A stretch of DNA of 8,035 bases from QYQD01 sp040755415 (GTDB lineage Bacteria; Desulfobacterota; QYQD01). Under the pieces are notes generated by a model that worked only from the letters and a program-made list of their open reading frames with translations, had not been told where the DNA came from and ran no database searches. The DNA lies in NCBI GenBank assembly GCA_040755415.1, contig JBFMAZ010000122.1:1-8035 (forward strand). Direction: 5' to 3'. Made by a program: the position numbers and the translations under genes. Positions 1 to 6,113 of the stretch are shown here, piece after piece (within the stretch, counting starts at the first letter, position 1; every line of letters begins with the position of its first letter).

Positions 1-66
1 CATCATGCTGAAACCGTGGTCATCGAAGGTAAGAGCTATCGCATGAAAGATCAGATTGAACACTGA
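1..66 (+). CDS. istB: IS21-family helper ATPase IstB, C-terminal end only
   Basis: The plus-strand frame starting at base 1 is open to a TGA at 64-66 and encodes the last 21 residues of a protein whose start lies outside the window. The segment HHAETVVIEGKSYRMKDQ matches the usual end of IstB proteins (a 'DRLxHHxxVxxxxGxSYRxK' type ending). IstB is the AAA+ helper ATPase that works with the IstA transposase in IS21 transposition. The Walker motifs are outside the window, so whether the gene is intact cannot be judged. The identification is supported by an IS-like end 124 bp downstream that interrupts another gene. An IstB-type call from 21 residues is recognition of a family ending, not a domain match. 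Confidence 0.72.
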   Translation, partial: HHAETVVIEGKSYRMKDQIEH

Positions 67-88
67 CCCCTGCCTATTGACTTTCGCC

Positions 89-112
89 GGCAGCAGGCTC
101 ACGCTTGTTGCC
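89..112 (+). terminator. Possible hairpin after istB
   Basis: GGCAGCAGGC (89-98) and GCTTGTTGCC (103-112) can pair over 10 bp with a TCAC loop in plus-strand RNA, with two G-U pairs. It lies 23 bases after the istB stop codon. There is no T-tract behind it, so it is at best a weak terminator or a transcript-end structure. Confidence 0.3.
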
Positions 113-143
113 AGCCCCATCCAAAAAAGGGCAGCACAGCATG

Positions 144-177
144 CATTTTCAATTTGCCTGTTTTTCTACATTTTCAA
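144..177. repeat. Subterminal direct repeats of the IS21 end
   Basis: CATTTTCAA occurs at 144-152 and again at 169-177 (25 bp apart), the second copy 13 bp inside the IS end. IS21-family elements carry multiple short terminal repeats bound by the transposase, and these copies fit that role. The other end of the element, where matching copies should occur, is outside the window. Confidence 0.45.
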
Positions 178-190
178 GGGGCCACTGACA

Positions 191-241
191 AATAATGTGA
201 TGTAAAACACCAGGTGCGCCCAGTCGGGCTAATCTTGGCAT
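191..241 (-). pseudogene. REP-associated / IS200-like (Y1) transposase, N-terminal fragment cut by IS21
   Basis: Reading from an ATG at 241-239, the minus strand encodes MPRLARLGAPGVLHHII, which closely resembles the conserved start of IS200-like REP-associated transposases (typically MPRxARLxAPGVLHHIxxRG). These are single-strand Y1 HUH enzymes that act on palindromic REP sequences. The similarity ends exactly at base 191, where the IS21 terminus (TGTCAGTGG...) begins: the next expected residues, about RGIERR, are replaced by CQW. The gene was interrupted after codon 17, and the catalytic HUH and Tyr motifs are absent here. The remainder may lie beyond the left side of the IS21 copy. A perfect palindrome 180 bp upstream supports the assignment. 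Confidence 0.75.
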
Positions 242-247
242 AGATTC

Positions 248-276
248 TATCTCGTATTTACGCTTTCCTTTGTCAA
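248..276 (-). promoter_or_regulatory. Possible promoter of the interrupted REP transposase
   Basis: On the minus strand a perfect -35 box TTGACA (276-271) is followed after 17 bp by GAGATA (253-248), a poor -10 match, just ahead of the ATG at 241. The spacing would leave almost no 5' leader. This rests on the -35 box alone. Confidence 0.22.
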
Positions 277-420
277 CTTACTTTTCTACCAGCGTCCCCA
301 TATCTACCACTTGCTTTTGCTTACCAACCCCATCCGGTCTTGATCCTTCCTGAGAAAACCCCCGCCGATGGGTGAACACTAACACCCGCCTGTGAGGAAT
401 AGAAACCCGTCTCTGTAGCA

Positions 421-463
421 GACAGCCCTGTAGGGTGGGCTGTGCCCACCCTACAGGGCTGTC
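421..463. repeat. Perfect 20-bp palindrome (REP-like hairpin)
   Basis: GACAGCCCTGTAGGGTGGGC (421-440) is followed by the loop TGT (441-443) and by its exact reverse complement (444-463): a 20-bp stem without a mismatch. The core GTAGGGTGGGC/GCCCACCCTAC resembles dispersed palindromes common in bacterial genomes. It begins 23 bp beyond the stop of the 94-aa membrane gene (487), so it can end transcripts arriving from the right, although no T-tract follows on either strand. It also lies 180 bp upstream of the REP-associated transposase start, the classic setting for REP elements. It is the only copy seen in the window. Confidence 0.75.
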
Positions 464-486
464 GAAGCTAAGTTGTACAAACCTTA

Positions 487-771
487 TCAACCAGATCGAT
501 AATTGCGACCGTATTTCTTTGCCGTTAGGTAAAAACAATAAATTCCAAGGACTATAGATATACCAGCTATAAGGCCGTCGATAATCTTGGCGCTATAGGA
601 TATAGTGCTATCGATCAACATGATACCAAGAATACAGAATGAAAAAACAAAAGCCAGTTTTTGTACTAATGTAGTTCTTTTTTTGATGCCTACTATTGTG
701 AACCACAGCAAGATAACGTGGTAAAGTGAAAGGCTGACAAAAAACATACCATAAAACCTTGCCATATCCAT
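487..771 (-). CDS. Small membrane protein, three predicted TM segments (candidate immunity or accessory protein)
   Basis: This 94-aa protein matches no family I recognise. It is strongly hydrophobic, with predicted membrane helices at about residues 6-28, 36-54 and 63-83 and a short basic C-terminus (KKYGRNYRSG). Lysine and arginine cluster in the loop at residues 30-38. The ATG at 771 has a good ribosome binding site, GAAGGA at 784-779, seven bases upstream. It follows the 78-aa membrane gene by 72 bp in the same direction and probably belongs to the same transcript, with the strong palindrome at 421-463 downstream. Position after an RHS C-terminal tail makes an immunity role possible, but this is positional inference. 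It could equally be an unrelated membrane orphan gene. Confidence 0.68.
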   Translation of the reverse strand: MDMARFYGMFFVSLSLYHVILLWFTIVGIKKRTTLVQKLAFVFSFCILGIMLIDSTISYSAKIIDGLIAGISIVLGIYCFYLTAKKYGRNYRSG

Positions 772-820
772 AGCTGCATCCTTCGCAATGATTTCTTAAT
801 GTTGCCGTGGTTGATCCGTC

Positions 821-833
821 GGTACAGTGTACC
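821..833. other. Short perfect palindrome between the two membrane genes
   Basis: GGTACA-G-TGTACC is a 6-bp perfect inverted repeat around a single base, in the 72-bp gap between the 78-aa and 94-aa genes. It has the size of an operator half-site pair, but nothing else supports a regulatory role, and a palindrome this short can arise by chance. Confidence 0.22.
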
Positions 834-843
834 TCGTTTGGAT

Positions 844-1080
844 TCATTCGTCTTTTTTTCTCATGTTAAGATAGTGCATCACGACGGCCTGCAAATAAAA
901 CACTACTCCTCCAAGAGCCATAAACCTCCGGCCTCCTTGGCCAAGAGGCACTTTTAATATCTCCTCGAAAAGCATTATTGCCGCAAAGCAACCAACAGCG
1001 CATGCTAAAGGTATAATTATAAATATATGCCTTATAAATTGCATCCTGCGATGCTCAGGTATTTTGTTCAACAATCCCAT
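844..1080 (-). CDS. Small two-TM membrane protein (candidate immunity to the RHS C-terminal tail)
   Basis: This 78-aa protein has a basic N-terminus (NKIPEHRRMQFIRH), two predicted membrane helices (about residues 16-40 and 53-71), a loop containing EEILKVPLGQGGRR, and a charged end MRKKDE. I recognise no family. The frame is open upstream to 1260, but I chose ATG 1080 because GAGG at 1091-1087 sits six bases before it, and because the longer reading overlaps the RHS coding sequence and has low-complexity content mirroring the RHS tail. The gene starts 40 bp after the RHS stop, with a perfect hairpin in between. In RHS and other polymorphic toxin loci the gene right after the toxin tail usually encodes its immunity protein. 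The membrane nature and the hydrophobic toxin tail fit each other, but no function is shown. Confidence 0.72.
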   Translation of the reverse strand: MGLLNKIPEHRRMQFIRHIFIIIPLACAVGCFAAIMLFEEILKVPLGQGGRRFMALGGVVFYLQAVVMHYLNMRKKDE

Positions 1081-1091
1081 TTTCAACCTCA

Positions 1092-1125
1092 GGTAATTGC
1101 GAGCCTGACAACTCTCGCAATTACC
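1092..1125 (-). promoter_or_regulatory. Perfect hairpin over the RHS stop codon, next to the downstream gene's RBS
   Basis: GGTAATTGCGAG (1092-1103) and CTCGCAATTACC (1114-1125) form a mismatch-free 12-bp stem with a 10-base loop. The RHS stop codon TAA (1123-1121) is inside the stem, and the GAGG of the 78-aa gene follows almost directly at its 3' foot. No T-tract follows, so it is not a standard terminator. It may couple translation of the two genes or set an mRNA processing or stability boundary; which of these is inference. Confidence 0.65.
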
Positions 1126-1732
1126 ACCGACTGGTCCAGCCGGAAGATTTTTGGGTATTCTTTCCTGAACTAATGGATTTCTTTCCTGTATTCCCCCAAC
1201 TGGAAGATTTCTGAGTGCTCGTTGTGGAAACAGACTTCGTTTCACTCTTTTTAATTTCATTTGCCAACCAGAGACAACCCCACCCAGAGGTATGGATCAT
1301 TCCGCCAACTGCCATAGCCGTAACAGCACCAACCTTAACAGTTGTTTCAGGGTATTTCAAAGCCGTGCTCGAGTAATGAATTACTTCAGTGCCAGTTACA
1401 ATCAAACTCGTACCTGCGGCTTCCAATAAGCCCACGGGATCAGCCAGTTTATTAATCGTCGAGACTACAGGTGACTCGGGCGTGGGTTTATCGGAAGTAA
1501 TGACTGGTTCACGCACGGCGGTAACAACGATGTCGTTCATAGTAACCTTTACCGTTTTAGAATCTGCCCATATAGCTGTGTAGCCTTTTGTTCCGGAGGC
1601 AAAGGAATTCGACGGCCCAGATAAATAATAATCAATATTAGACACACCCCAATTAGTAGACACACCAGACAACGCAGAATTGGTCAATGGGGTACTGTAC
1701 TTACAAAAGTCATTAAAGGTCCATGAATAGTG
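1121..1732 (-). other. Variable C-terminal tail of the RHS protein (candidate effector domain)
   Basis: This part encodes residues 1457-1659, everything after the DPTG motif of the RHS core. It starts with an aromatic, Ser/Asn-rich segment, continues with TMNDIVVTAVREP and a proline-rich spacer, then two hydrophobic stretches (about 1555-1574 and 1587-1612, the second with MAVGGMIHTSGWGCLWLAN). It ends in a Ser/Lys/Thr/Gly-rich stretch in which QKSS appears twice, each before a Trp (QKSSSWG, QKSSGW). I recognise no toxin fold and no nuclease or deaminase motif. Position is the only argument for an effector; the hydrophobic helices would fit a membrane-active one. Confidence 0.55.
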
Positions 1733-4700
1733 CCCAGTCGGGTCTATATAAAGCAGCGGATTATTCAGTACATAACTATATCGGTTCAAGGCCTGGGGAT
1801 TGGAATAATCCGGCACTATCGTATCCGCACTTATAAACCTCCCTATATTCGGATCATAATAGCGGGCGCCATAGTAGTAAAGCCCCGTCTCTATGTCTTC
1901 CTCCTGTCCGGTGTATTTGTGTTTCACATCTATAGAGCCAATGTTTGACCGCGTTCCGCCGAAGGGATAGTAGTAGATCTCCTGTACTTTGTTTGCTGCG
2001 GCATCCGTGATGACGTTTGAACTTCCTAAATGGTCGGTGTGGTAGTAATAGATGTCAGTCGATGTCTTTGAGGCAATACGCCTGCCCCCGGCAAAGATGT
2101 ACTTGGTGTAAGCACCGTTCGTCCCTTCAAAAAGCTGGTCGATATAAACCGTGGCCGATGATGGTGTGATTTTCTTTATCCTCTGCCCGGAATGGTCATA
2201 GACAAAGCCTGCCGTACTCCCATCGTATGCCATACTTACCGGCCTGTTTTCATAATCATAGGTAATGGTCTTTCCCTCTCTACCGGTCATATTGCCATTG
2301 GCATCATAGGTGTAGGCGCTTGATCCGGCCTGGAGTACCGCATGGGGCCTTGTTCCATAGGCGTAGGTGCCAACCTGGGAGTTATAGGTTATATTGCCTA
2401 TCTGATTATATTCGTAGGTAATTGTCCCATATGCAGCACACTGGGCCTCTGTAAGCCTGTCAAGGGCGTCATAGGCAAAATCCTGGGTTCGGCTGCTGCT
2501 GATATAATCTGCTATCGAGGTCACATTGCCGGTATTATCGTAAGTATAAGAGATATTCTGAAGCCCCTGAGCCGGGCTGTTTGTAGTGATTGAATACAGC
2601 CTGTTGTTTAGTGGGTAATACTGGAGCGTCGTATTTACCCCGTTCGCATAGGTTATATTTGCTGCCTGACCCAGTGCATTGTAGTCGCCATAGGCTGCAA
2701 AACCAGACACCCCGGAAAGATTACCGCCAGTATCATAACTATAATTTACTATCTCCCCGTCCGGGTATTTGATACTCGGCATCCTTCCCAAAGAGTCGTA
2801 GGTGGTCTCAATTGGATAAGCTATTCCATCAACGGTCTTTACCGTCTTTACTGTCCTTCCGAGCTTGTCATAATAGTAATTTTCTGTGCCTGAGGCGTCA
2901 CTGACCGTGGTCAGCCTCCCCTTGGGGTTTGTGGAAAACGTTTCATCATAAGTATAAACTACATCCGCACCCGCTGGGTAGTCCTTTTTCGTGATCCGGT
3001 TTAGTACGTCATACGTAAGCAGTATGGTCTGGCCCTTGGCGTCGGTCTGAGCGGTGAGGTTGCCATTGGCGTCGTACTGATAGGTCCAGGAGCCCATATC
3101 CGGGTCGTTCATGGAAGTCTTTCTGGACAGCGTATCATAGGTCGTCGTCGTCTGGTTATTGGCTGCATCCGTAACCTTAAGGAGATTACTTAAGACGTTG
3201 TACTCGTATGCGGTTGTCGCATAAAGATTCAAGGATGGCGATGTGCCTGTATATTCCTCAACCTTTATTAGCCTGCCATATACGTCCTTTTCTTCGACCT
3301 TGCCGTGTCCGTTGGCGTCTATAATAGCGGTTCTCCCGCGTAGATAGCTTTTTGCGATAAACGTTCCATCAGGCCTTGCTATTTCCGTTACCCTGCCAAT
3401 GGGATCATATGTATAGGATGTCCACCTCGGTGTTTCCAGACCTTCGAAGTAGGGAAGGGATGTGCTTGCCACAAGGCCTCTCTCATCGTATATGGTTTCA
3501 GCAACAGCGACTTTTCCATCAGGGCCTTCTGCCCTCGTCTTTATGGTCCTTCCCAGCCCGTCAAAGTAGGATTCTTTCCACAGGTAGTTTGCCGTCCCGC
3601 TTTGCTCTGTTGAGTAAGTAATCACTTTCTGGACCCCAATAGGCCCATCTATGTACTCATAGGACTCTGTGCCATAAGTCGATGTCTCGTCATAAGGACG
3701 GATAACCCTGACCAGTCTTCCGAAAAGGTCATATTCGTATATAGTGGTATTGCCGTTTGCATCCGTCTCTGTGAGGGGTTTCCCGAACCTCGTGACGTAG
3801 GTTGTCGCAGTTACATGACCCAGGGGATTGGTTATTGTGGCCGGGTAGGTGTAGATTGAGTCGTAGGTAATGGTAGTAGTGTAGCCTCGGGCATCCGTTA
3901 CCGAGGTCTGGTTGCCGTAGGAGTCATAGCTGTATGTGATTACCGGATCCGTGCCTCCATCAAACCAGGCTGTCTTTGTGAGCAGATTACCCCTTGAATC
4001 ATATGTAAGCCAGGTCTGTGCCTTTATAATTCCCGCGTTATCTGCCGTGTAGAGATGCGAAGGAAGGAAGAGCCAGTTTACGGTGTCCCAGGTATATTCT
4101 GTATGTTCATCCCGCTCATCGCCTGTGACTGCAACGTCCCCGTGGTAATATGTTCGTGTGGTGTTTCCATAGGCATCATAGGTAAATGAAGTTGTCGCCT
4201 GTTTGTATGTCGGTGTCCCGTCATATACGTAGTCGTCCTTCTGTTCAAGATAGGGAAAGTTTACTCCCCCGTAGGGTGAGGTTGATGCGTAGGTATTGGC
4301 GGTTCTTGTGTAAGGATTGCCGGAAGAATCTTTTATTTTTTGGTCATAGGCAAGCCCGTTAAATATGTCGTCCTGATGGAACCATGTTTCGGTGGTCGTA
4401 CCTGCCGGGTCTGTAGCCTTGATATAGCCAAAGCCCCTGAATTCCCTGTCCTCAGGATCGTAAAGCCCGCCGGAATAGGTGTAATTTGTAGGAGCTACAT
4501 TTCCATTGCCGTCATCTACCGTGCTTGATGAGATTGTGTGAATCACAAAGGGCAGTACAGTATTGCTGTAATCTGAAGAAGGCTTATAGGTAATGGTAGT
4601 GGTGGAGCCTATGCCGTTATCTATTTTCGCGAGAAGGTCAGGATAGGGGCCATCGGATAACCATACATAGGAGTTTCCGTTTGAGAACTGGATTACGTCT

Positions 4701-6100
4701 CTCTTACCATCGCCGTTAAAATCACCAAGCTGATCCAACAAGGTGTTCCCGGTACTCCATTGTGCCCAATCGGTAAACCCATTTCCGATCGAAAGCCGTA
4801 CGTACGAGGCCCCGTTAACCAACTGGATCACATCTGCTCGCCCATCCCCGTTAAAATCCGCTAATTGATCAGTTAGCAGATGTCCTTCGCCCCAGAGAGT
4901 CTTCGTTGTAAACCCGCTGCCAGTGGATAACCACACGTAAGCATCATAAAAGTCCAGCCAAGGTGAGAGACCGATTACATCTGTCTTTCCATCACCATTA
5001 AAGTCACCTAGTTGATTGTCCGCAGGGTGGAACCTGCCCCACTGCGTGGGAGCAGTAAAGTTACTGCCGGTTGACAACCAGACATAGGAATACCCATTCG
5101 AAAATTTTATGACATCAGTCCGTCCGTCGCCGTTAAAATCACCCAACTTATCGGTGTCAGTATGTCCGCTGCCCCACTGGGCCGAAGAAGAAAATCCACT
5201 GCCCGTTGACAGCCAGACATAGGAATACCCGTTCAGGAAGCGGATGAGATCTGTTTTTCCGTCTCCATTAAAATCGCCCAATTGATCCAATAAAGTGTTT
5301 CCTGTGCCCCACTGTGTCGGTACAGCAAACCCGCTACCGGTCGATAACCACACATAGGAGTTTCCATTTAAAAATTGGATGACATCTGTCTTTCCATCAC
5401 CGTTAAAGTCACCCAGCTTGTCTGAGTCGGTATGTCCACTGCCCCACTGGGCCGGAGTCGTAAACCCGCTACCGGTCGATAACCACACGTAGGAGTTTCC
5501 ATTTAAAAATTGGATGACATCTGTCTTTCCGTCACCGTTAAAGTCACCTAACCTGTCAGCGGCGTTGTGCCCACTACTCCACTGCGTTGAAGGGCCAAAT
5601 GCATTATTCGCCGTCTGATATTCAAAGGTCATGTCTGGCAACACATCTTCAAGTCCGTTCCATGTTCCCTCTTTTGTGACCGATATCAACAAAGTGCGGT
5701 TTGTGGTCGTGCTGGTAGCATAGTTCAAGATATATTCTCTTAATAGATAAGCTCCTTCGTGGATCAATATACTTTTCAACCTACACGCTGTTTGTACCGG
5801 AGCATTAGAAGTGTACATGGTTGGCACATATAATAATGGTTCCCGCCAGAACAGTATCCAGTATTTGGGGCTGAGGCCCGTATCGCTGTTGCCTGTGTAC
5901 TCTATTTTATCAATATATATTTCTCCCAGGTGTTTAAAGTATGTTATTATCATGTAATTTCCATTGGTATCTTTAACTTTGTCGAGACACCATTTGAAAA
6001 CTCCTAAAGTGCTATCCTGCCTGGAAGCCGCTGTGGTGCCATAGTAATATTTTGTTCCATCCTTGGTTGTGACCTCCCAGCCCCCGGTGTCGGATTTCAC
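1121..6100 (-). CDS. RHS/YD-repeat protein with FG-GAP repeats, SpvB/Tc-toxin type, 5'-truncated by a transposon
   Basis: The surviving frame encodes 1659 residues. In order: the end of a SpvB/RHS N-terminal region (WEVTTKDGTKYYYG, residues 8-21); seven FG-GAP/VCBS-type repeats with the loop DFNGDGKTD (about 182-485); a Tc-toxin TcdB-middle-like stretch (DLLAKIDNGIGSTTTITYKPS, LPFVIHTISSSTVDDGNGN, about 488-535); YD repeats (about 640-1350); the RHS core (1351-1456) with ARYYDPNIGRFISAD and the PLLYIDPTG cleavage-type motif; and an unrecognised 203-residue tail. Such proteins form a hollow shell enclosing a C-terminal effector. The true start is missing: no signal peptide is present, GTG 6100 has no well-spaced ribosome binding site, and the frame meets a TAA at 6125-6127 inside transposon DNA. 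The YD core is uninterrupted, so truncation looks recent. As a secreted full-length protein it is probably inactive. Confidence 0.9.
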   Translation of the reverse strand: MKSDTGGWEVTTKDGTKYYYGTTAASRQDSTLGVFKWCLDKVKDTNGNYMIITYFKHLGEIYIDKIEYTGNSDTGLSPKYWILFWREPLLYVPTMYTSNAPVQTACRLKSILIHEGAYLLREYILNYATSTTTNRTLLISVTKEGTWNGLEDVLPDMTFEYQTANNAFGPSTQWSSGHNAADRLGDFNGDGKTDVIQFLNGNSYVWLSTGSGFTTPAQWGSGHTDSDKLGDFNGDGKTDVIQFLNGNSYVWLSTGSGFAVPTQWGTGNTLLDQLGDFNGDGKTDLIRFLNGYSYVWLSTGSGFSSSAQWGSGHTDTDKLGDFNGDGRTDVIKFSNGYSYVWLSTGSNFTAPTQWGRFHPADNQLGDFNGDGKTDVIGLSPWLDFYDAYVWLSTGSGFTTKTLWGEGHLLTDQLADFNGDGRADVIQLVNGASYVRLSIGNGFTDWAQWSTGNTLLDQLGDFNGDGKRDVIQFSNGNSYVWLSDGPYPDLLAKIDNGIGSTTTITYKPSSDYSNTVLPFVIHTISSSTVDDGNGNVAPTNYTYSGGLYDPEDREFRGFGYIKATDPAGTTTETWFHQDDIFNGLAYDQKIKDSSGNPYTRTANTYASTSPYGGVNFPYLEQKDDYVYDGTPTYKQATTSFTYDAYGNTTRTYYHGDVAVTGDERDEHTEYTWDTVNWLFLPSHLYTADNAGIIKAQTWLTYDSRGNLLTKTAWFDGGTDPVITYSYDSYGNQTSVTDARGYTTTITYDSIYTYPATITNPLGHVTATTYVTRFGKPLTETDANGNTTIYEYDLFGRLVRVIRPYDETSTYGTESYEYIDGPIGVQKVITYSTEQSGTANYLWKESYFDGLGRTIKTRAEGPDGKVAVAETIYDERGLVASTSLPYFEGLETPRWTSYTYDPIGRVTEIARPDGTFIAKSYLRGRTAIIDANGHGKVEEKDVYGRLIKVEEYTGTSPSLNLYATTAYEYNVLSNLLKVTDAANNQTTTTYDTLSRKTSMNDPDMGSWTYQYDANGNLTAQTDAKGQTILLTYDVLNRITKKDYPAGADVVYTYDETFSTNPKGRLTTVSDASGTENYYYDKLGRTVKTVKTVDGIAYPIETTYDSLGRMPSIKYPDGEIVNYSYDTGGNLSGVSGFAAYGDYNALGQAANITYANGVNTTLQYYPLNNRLYSITTNSPAQGLQNISYTYDNTGNVTSIADYISSSRTQDFAYDALDRLTEAQCAAYGTITYEYNQIGNITYNSQVGTYAYGTRPHAVLQAGSSAYTYDANGNMTGREGKTITYDYENRPVSMAYDGSTAGFVYDHSGQRIKKITPSSATVYIDQLFEGTNGAYTKYIFAGGRRIASKTSTDIYYYHTDHLGSSNVITDAAANKVQEIYYYPFGGTRSNIGSIDVKHKYTGQEEDIETGLYYYGARYYDPNIGRFISADTIVPDYSNPQALNRYSYVLNNPLLYIDPTGHYSWTFNDFCKYSTPLTNSALSGVSTNWGVSNIDYYLSGPSNSFASGTKGYTAIWADSKTVKVTMNDIVVTAVREPVITSDKPTPESPVVSTINKLADPVGLLEAAGTSLIVTGTEVIHYSSTALKYPETTVKVGAVTAMAVGGMIHTSGWGCLWLANEIKKSETKSVSTTSTQKSSSWGNTGKKSISSGKNTQKSSGWTSRW
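1733..2050 (-). other. RHS repeat-associated core domain
   Basis: Residues 1351-1456 contain the family hallmarks: YYYHTDHLGSSNVITD, YYPFGGTRSN, KYTGQEEDIETGLYYYGARY, YDPNIGRFISAD, LNRYSYVLNNPL and DPTG. In studied RHS and TcC proteins this domain closes the shell and cleaves off the C-terminal effector by an aspartate-dependent reaction at the DPxG region. The PxxxxDPxG spacing is kept, so autocleavage of the remaining protein is plausible. Confidence 0.88.
4646..5557 (-). repeat. Seven tandem 135-bp units coding for FG-GAP/VCBS-type repeats
   Basis: Each unit encodes about 45 residues of the pattern D-x-L-G-D-F-N-G-D-G-K-T-D-V-I-x-F-x-N-G-x-S-Y-V-W-L-S-T-G-S-G-F...QWG-x-G. Starts are at residues 182, 227, 272, 317, 362, 411 and 456; unit 5 is four residues longer and unit 7 is incomplete. 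The DFNGDGKTD loop has the D-x-N-x-D-G-x-x-D layout of calcium-binding FG-GAP repeats, which build beta-propellers in Tc-type proteins. Adjacent units are very alike in DNA: 5331-5413 and 5466-5548 differ at only two of 83 positions, which points to recent tandem duplication. Confidence 0.85.
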
Positions 6101-6113
6101 AATAAATTGACTG

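Larger units (their letters stand above)
1..190 (+). mobile_element. Right end of an IS21-family insertion sequence
   Basis: The element enters from the left edge and ends at 190. It comprises the istB 3' end, about 124 bp of non-coding DNA and a terminus reading ...GGGGCCACTGACA (read inward from the end: TGTCAGTGGCCCC), which fits the TG...CA ends of IS21-like elements. The boundary is fixed from the other side: the codons of a REP-associated transposase run on the minus strand from 241 to exactly 191, then family similarity stops. The left end, the istA gene and the target-site duplication are outside the window. Confidence 0.75.

Noticed and set aside
361..390. IS-end-like sequence GGTGAACACTAACA near 371-384 with a repeated AAC(C/A)CCCGCC on both sides (357-366, 381-390)
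   Set aside because: It could be an old insertion scar, but no inverted partner or adjacent transposase supports it, and the IS21 boundary is clearly fixed at 190.
278..538. Minus-strand 86-codon open frame overlapping the end of the 94-aa gene and running through the palindrome
   Set aside because: It reads through both arms of the 20-bp hairpin, overlaps a better-supported gene, has no clear ribosome binding site and resembles no family. It is most likely the open space upstream of the REP transposase.
608..847. Minus-strand 79-codon frame starting MNPNEVHC
   Set aside because: It lies largely over the 94-aa membrane gene in another frame. Its composition is that of an out-of-frame reading, and the membrane gene has the better start and hydrophobic pattern.
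1081..1260. Upstream extension of the 78-aa membrane protein to 138 residues
   Set aside because: The added 60 residues overlap the RHS coding sequence in another frame and are a repetitive by-product of it, whereas ATG 1080 has a well-spaced GAGG.
1389..4528. Several plus-strand frames of 60-83 codons opposite the RHS gene
   Set aside because: They mirror the repetitive RHS coding sequence, have no ribosome binding sites and match no family.
4646..5557. Regular 135-bp repeats considered as a CRISPR or other non-coding array
   Set aside because: The period is coding (45 codons) with a conserved FG-GAP loop and no unique spacers between short identical repeats.
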